Source: Halichoerus grypus | Taxonomy: Eukaryota; Chordata; Mammalia; Carnivora; Phocidae | DNA: 64,000 nt | Reading direction: 5' to 3' | NCBI RefSeq assembly: GCF_964656455.1 | Contig: NC_135726.1 | Coordinates: 36,795,930-36,859,929 of the forward strand | In this document: positions 60,341-64,000 of the stretch, piece by piece | Numbering within the stretch: position 1 is the stretch's first letter | Layout of the letters: every line of letters starts with the position of its first letter | Notes under the pieces: model-generated | What the model was told of the DNA's origin: nothing | Databases searched by the model: none | What the model saw: only the letters and a program-made list of their open reading frames with translations | Position numbers and translations under genes: made by a program

Positions 60341-61759
60341 GAGCCTTAAGACGTGAATGTAGAAAGTAATTTGATTTGCATTATAATAACTGGATCTGTT
60401 AAATAGTGAGGCCCCTTCTAATGGGGTCTGTTCTGTATAAATCTTTCTGTGCATACCATACTTTTTACATTTAACTCAGATTACGATAGTGTTTCATAGT
60501 TAGGCTAAGGCTCAGACAATACTCTTGGTATCAAAATGCAGGGCGATATTATTATTTTAAAGATTCTTTTTAGGGGAATAATTACTTTTTTGTTCTTTTG
60601 ACATAGACATCTGACCCTCAATTACATTAACAGACCTTATACACATGAATGGAAAGAAGAATAGCCCCTTTTGTATTCAGGCTAAGATTTTATCAATATG
60701 AAGTGCTTCCCACAGGGTTCTGCTGAAAGAACCAAACTTCCATCATAATGAAATTGCAAATTCATTTGTACATGCCCTTTTTTATTTGAAAGCTACTTTT
60801 TGATGTTTGGTCTGCAATTAGATTTATTGTTTAAGGTCACAAATATGCAATCCTGACTAGACCAAGTTGTCAGAATCCTTTATCTATTCAGCATTGCACA
60901 AAGATAAATGGCTATCTCTTAACAATAGCATACCAAAGCCAAAATTTGTTCCCACTTGTATATAATCTTAATCAATCTGCTGCTTTCTGTTTTCCAGTCA
61001 GTAGACGCCTAGCCTAACCCGCTCACCACCCCACCTATCTAGAAATTGCCCAATTATGGGTTTTAAATTACTGAGAAACACTTCAGATGGAAAAAAGATA
61101 AGTTTAAGAATGTTAATGCTATAATTTTCTCATGCATATTTTTAGCTTAACATATGAATTCTTTTGCCTTTACCCTCATTCTGTGTGGGGTGAGTAATTA
61201 TGTAGTATGTTAGCTAAATTCTGTGATTACATTTCTCACTGTTAACATGATCACAAAGTAGATCATGTTTCTTAATTAAAATGAATTCTTAAGTGTTTTA
61301 AAAGATCTATGCACACGAATTAAATTCTTTTCTGAGATTCTGTGTGTCCCCCAGTAAAAATATCTACATTTAGACTTGTTCAGAAGGACTTCTTATATTT
61401 TTATGCATTTCCTTTGTGACCTTTCATATAAAAGGTATACTGAGAGAGTTGCCCAATTAGATTTGAGGCTGTACTTTTTATCCAAGAATATCCAGTGTCT
61501 AAAATTAACATACATTTGAGCATCATTGTATCACCAACCTCTATAGTTTCTCCAAAGGATTCTGATACTAGATATACAACAATTCTTTAGTAACTTGATC
61601 ATACTTATAAAGCAGGCCATTAAGACTAGTATAGTAATGTCCCCATTTTAAAATCTTGTTTAAATATTTTTTGCAGATCTGAGAATCTTTTTTTAATTGT
61701 CATGCAGTTTGAACCTTCCCCCAGTTAAAAGGAATACACTATTTCAGAAGGAGGTATAA
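60341..61759. other. Intronic sequence, no gene seen
   Basis: Unique AT-rich sequence. Nothing recognised. Confidence 0.5.
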
Positions 61760-61990
61760 GAGAAAACCACAGTTTTTAAGTCAGAGGAACTTTTTTTTCC
61801 TGAATTCCGACTATTATTTATTTTGTGACCTCTTGGAAGTTGCCCGTTTTGGGGGAGGGGGCCTCTGCCCAGCTATAGAATAGAGAAATACTTATTCATA
61901 GAGGTGTGATATAATTAAATGAGACAACACATATAAAGTGCCCAAAACAATGCCCAGCAATAGTAAATACTCAATAAATATTATTTGAAC
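61760..61990 (+). repeat. MIR (sense)
   Basis: TTATTTTGTGACCTCTTGG, a G-rich variant of the core, AATGAGACAACACATATAAA, GTGCCCAAAACAATGCCCAG and TAAATACTCAATAAATATTA follow MIR order. Confidence 0.8.
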
Positions 61991-62456
61991 TCCTGCCTCT
62001 GTGCCCTCCCCTTACCCCCACTCTGTTCCCGTTGCTGTGTTATCCATTCTGATTGGGCTTACTCAAAAGTTAAAACTGTTGAACTAAACTTGAAGCCTTT
62101 TTGTGCCTGCCAGCTCTACATTGCTCTGCATTCACTGAATTAATAAGTAGGGAGAAGTCAGGACCTTGAATTGATCTATTCATAATACCCAGCAGGTGTA
62201 TGTGGCCTTTTCTTCTCAACAATTTGCTCCCCCAGGGATTGGGTAAAATGAATATTCCACTCTGAGCCTTCATTTTAAGTCCACATGGAGCCCTTAGAAG
62301 ATATACTTAAATCTCTCTTCCACCTGCAAATAGGAGAGTTGAGCCTTAAATTATGTTAATTTGACATAGGAAATTTTAATCATCCTGTGTAAGATGGCTT
62401 GCTTGTTTGTTGCATTTGTACTGCTCAGATCACTGTCCTAAAAGTTTCACCTTTTA
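61991..62456. other. Intronic sequence, no gene seen
   Basis: Unique sequence. Nothing recognised. Confidence 0.45.
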
Positions 62457-62473
62457 AAAGTAATCTGTTTCAG

Positions 62474-62686
62474 GGGCGCCTGGGTGGCTCAGTCGTTAAG
62501 CATCTGCCTTCGGCTCAGGTCGATCCCAGGGTCCTGGGATTGAGCCCCACATCGGGCTCCCTGCTCGGCGGGAAGCCTGCTTCTCCCTCTCCCTCTCCCC
62601 CTGCTTGTGTTCCCTCTCTCGCTGTCTCTCTCTCTCTGTCAAATAAATAAATAAAATCTTTAAAAAAATAAAAAAATTTTAAAAAT
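62474..62686 (+). mobile_element. Can-SINE (sense), just upstream of a candidate exon
   Basis: Full head GGGGCGCCTGGGTGGCTCAG, CT-rich body and a mixed A/T tail. Duplication AAAGTAATCTGTTTCAG (62457-62473) and AAAAGTCATCTGTTTCAG (62687-62704). It ends about 80 bp before the exon at 62783. Confidence 0.96.
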
Positions 62687-62782
62687 AAAAGTCATCTGTT
62701 TCAGAATAAATTTTAATAGCTACTTAATATACTACTTTATATCTCAAAAATTGTTACTTTATCATAATTTTTATTGTTTTAG

Positions 62783-62824
62783 GTGCAAAGATGGTTTGAA
62801 AGGATTTACATTCTCTGCTCTTAG
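62783..62824 (+). CDS. Candidate 42-nt internal exon, same gene as 593-639
   Basis: Forty-two bases lie between a good acceptor (a T-rich tract ending TTGTTTTAG at 62774-62782) and a near-consensus donor (TTAG|GTAAGTAG at 62821-62832). After completing the split codon AG|G from the upstream candidate exon, it encodes CKDGLKGFTFSAL and ends with AG of another split codon. It therefore enters and leaves in the same phase, and skipping or including it would not change the downstream frame. The other two frames of the join have stops here. The basic, polar sequence directly after the hydrophobic run of the first exon looks like a membrane-proximal tail. I do not recognise the protein. The intron implied between the two is 62,143 bp. 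Confidence 0.52.
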   Translation: MQRWFERIYILCS

Positions 62825-63044
62825 GTAAGTAGTTTATTTACCTTATGTTAAGAGAGAATTTGCAAGTTAACTTTTTCAAAAAGTAATATTATTGCGCATA
62901 ATTACAATAGATGTTTATCGACTCAGTTTTCTAGCCCAAAATAATTGCAGGAGTCACAGTCACTTTTACGATATTTTATTAAAAGAGTCTAATTTATTGG
63001 ATTTCTTTCCCCCTAAAAATCAGTCAATCAACAACTGTTTTTGG

Positions 63045-63244
63045 AGGTGCCTGGGTGGCTCAGTCGTTAAGCGTCTGCCTTCGGCTCAGGTCGTGATCCC
63101 AGGGTTCTGGGATCAAGTCCCACATCGGGCTCCCTGCTCAGCGGGAAGCCTGCTTCTCCCTCTCCCACTCCCCCTGCTTATGTTCCCTCTCTCACTGTGT
63201 CTCTCTCTGTCAAATGAATAAGTGAAATCTTTGAAAAAAAAAAA
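63045..63244 (+). mobile_element. Can-SINE (sense), downstream of candidate exon
   Basis: Complete SINE (AGGTGCCTGGGTGGCTCAGT head). It is flanked by a 19-bp duplication, AATCAACAACTGTTTTTGG (63026-63044), with the right copy at 63245-63263 differing at one base (C for T). Confidence 0.97.
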
Positions 63245-63544
63245 AATCAACAACTGCTTTTGGGACCTATTGTGTGCCTCATATCACTGGGTGTTAGGAA
63301 AGAATTAGAAGAACTCTCTCTTCAAGGAGCATTGGAAAAACAAAGCTACATGTGAATAATTACTGCAAAATTAAATACTGAATTGTGTGGTACCACATTA
63401 TGGGCTTCATTAGGACAGGGCTCATGTCAGACACATTTTGAATCATAAGCTTCACTAGAGTCACTAGAATCTGCTTTTCACCCTGTATGCCATCTCTTGC
63501 CATAGTTATTGGCCGATAGTAGTAGATAGTGTAGAAAAGTTGGT

Positions 63545-63740
63545 TGGCAGCACTTCCATTGTATTTTACAGTTCACCAAGCATTTTCACATAGATTAGAA
63601 AATTTTCACAGCAGTTCTGTGAGATGGGTATTTTTATGCCCATGTGACGTGAGGCTTAGAATACTTAACTAATTTAATGTCACACAGTGACTGCATATAC
63701 TTACTTGAAACCTAATGCTCTTCCAGTTTGTATTATAAAT
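63545..63740 (-). repeat. MIR-type repeat (antisense)
   Basis: CAGTTCACCAAGCATTTTCA, CAGTTCTGTGAGATGGGTAT, a CATGTGACGTGAGGCTTAGA block and AATGTCACACAGTGACTGC follow antisense MIR order. Confidence 0.75.
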
Positions 63741-63874
63741 GTTGCCTCTTTTATTCTCCTAAGTACATATAGTAGATGCTTAGTGAAGATTAGGTGTGGA
63801 GTATTTATTATAAATATAGGAGGGAAAAATTAGGGTAGCCTTCGGTATGCTAGAAGATTTCATATGACTGTCTT

Positions 63875-63990
63875 TTTTAGGTTATTTTGAGGATCAAATG
63901 AGTTAATGCATGAAAAGTGTTTAGAACTGTGCATGGCACATAGTGCTCAAGAAATGTTGGCTATTACTGTTATTATTATTCTTATGGGGA
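63875..63990 (+). repeat. MIR 3' end (sense)
   Basis: GAGGATCAAATGAGTTAATG, AAGTGTTTAGAACTGTGCAT, GGCACATAGTGCTCAAG and AAATGTTGGCTATTACTG. Clear MIR 3' end. Confidence 0.88.
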
Positions 63991-64000
63991 TAAGCCTTAA

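Noticed and set aside
1..64000. CRISPR array, operon, prophage, plasmid or other microbial system
   Set aside because: Base composition, repeat content (Can-SINE, L1, MIR, L2, MaLR) and lack of dense coding all point to mammalian intronic DNA. No regularly spaced repeats were seen.

Overview
This is vertebrate nuclear DNA, and almost certainly from an arctoid carnivoran (bear, seal or mustelid side of Caniformia). The main evidence is about twenty copies of a tRNA-Lys-derived Can-SINE. Their head reads GGCGCCTGGGTGGCTCAGT, they carry an internal CT-rich stretch, and they end in AAATAAATAAATAAAATCTT plus an A tail. This is the arctoid form and not the dog SINEC_Cf form. There are also several carnivore LINE-1 3' ends. 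Older elements common to placental mammals (MIR, L2, MER5A, MaLR LTRs, L1M) fill much of the rest. No prokaryotic gene, operon, tRNA or rRNA gene or CRISPR array is present.

Layout: most of the window looks like one intron of about 62 kb. A candidate 47-nt exon lies near the left end (593-639) and a candidate 42-nt exon near the right end (62783-62824). Both are on the + strand, both have good AG/GT borders, and their phases match, so one frame stays open across the junction. The first encodes a very hydrophobic run that looks like a membrane helix. I cannot name the gene. Between the two exons, 1-26 kb holds scattered SINE, MIR, L2 and LTR copies, plus a 348-bp inverted duplication (12717-13064 and 15095-15442) that matches no repeat family I recognise. 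The stretch 26.6-34.2 kb is one full-length but dead LINE-1 on the minus strand. The stretch 34-62 kb is mostly old unique intron with further SINEs, two more truncated L1 copies, L2, MIR and DNA-transposon fossils.

The LINE-1 at 26586-34197 is the most unusual object. It has a 5' UTR with a YY1-like site at its tip, two tandem 5' UTR units, broken ORF1 and ORF2, a chimeric double 3' end, and an inverted templated insertion inside a TA microsatellite. That insertion copies 161 bp of the element's own ORF2 in reverse. Nothing here works as a multi-gene system. The interest lies in the candidate microexons and in the rearrangements. All family names come from remembered consensus patterns, with no database search behind them.
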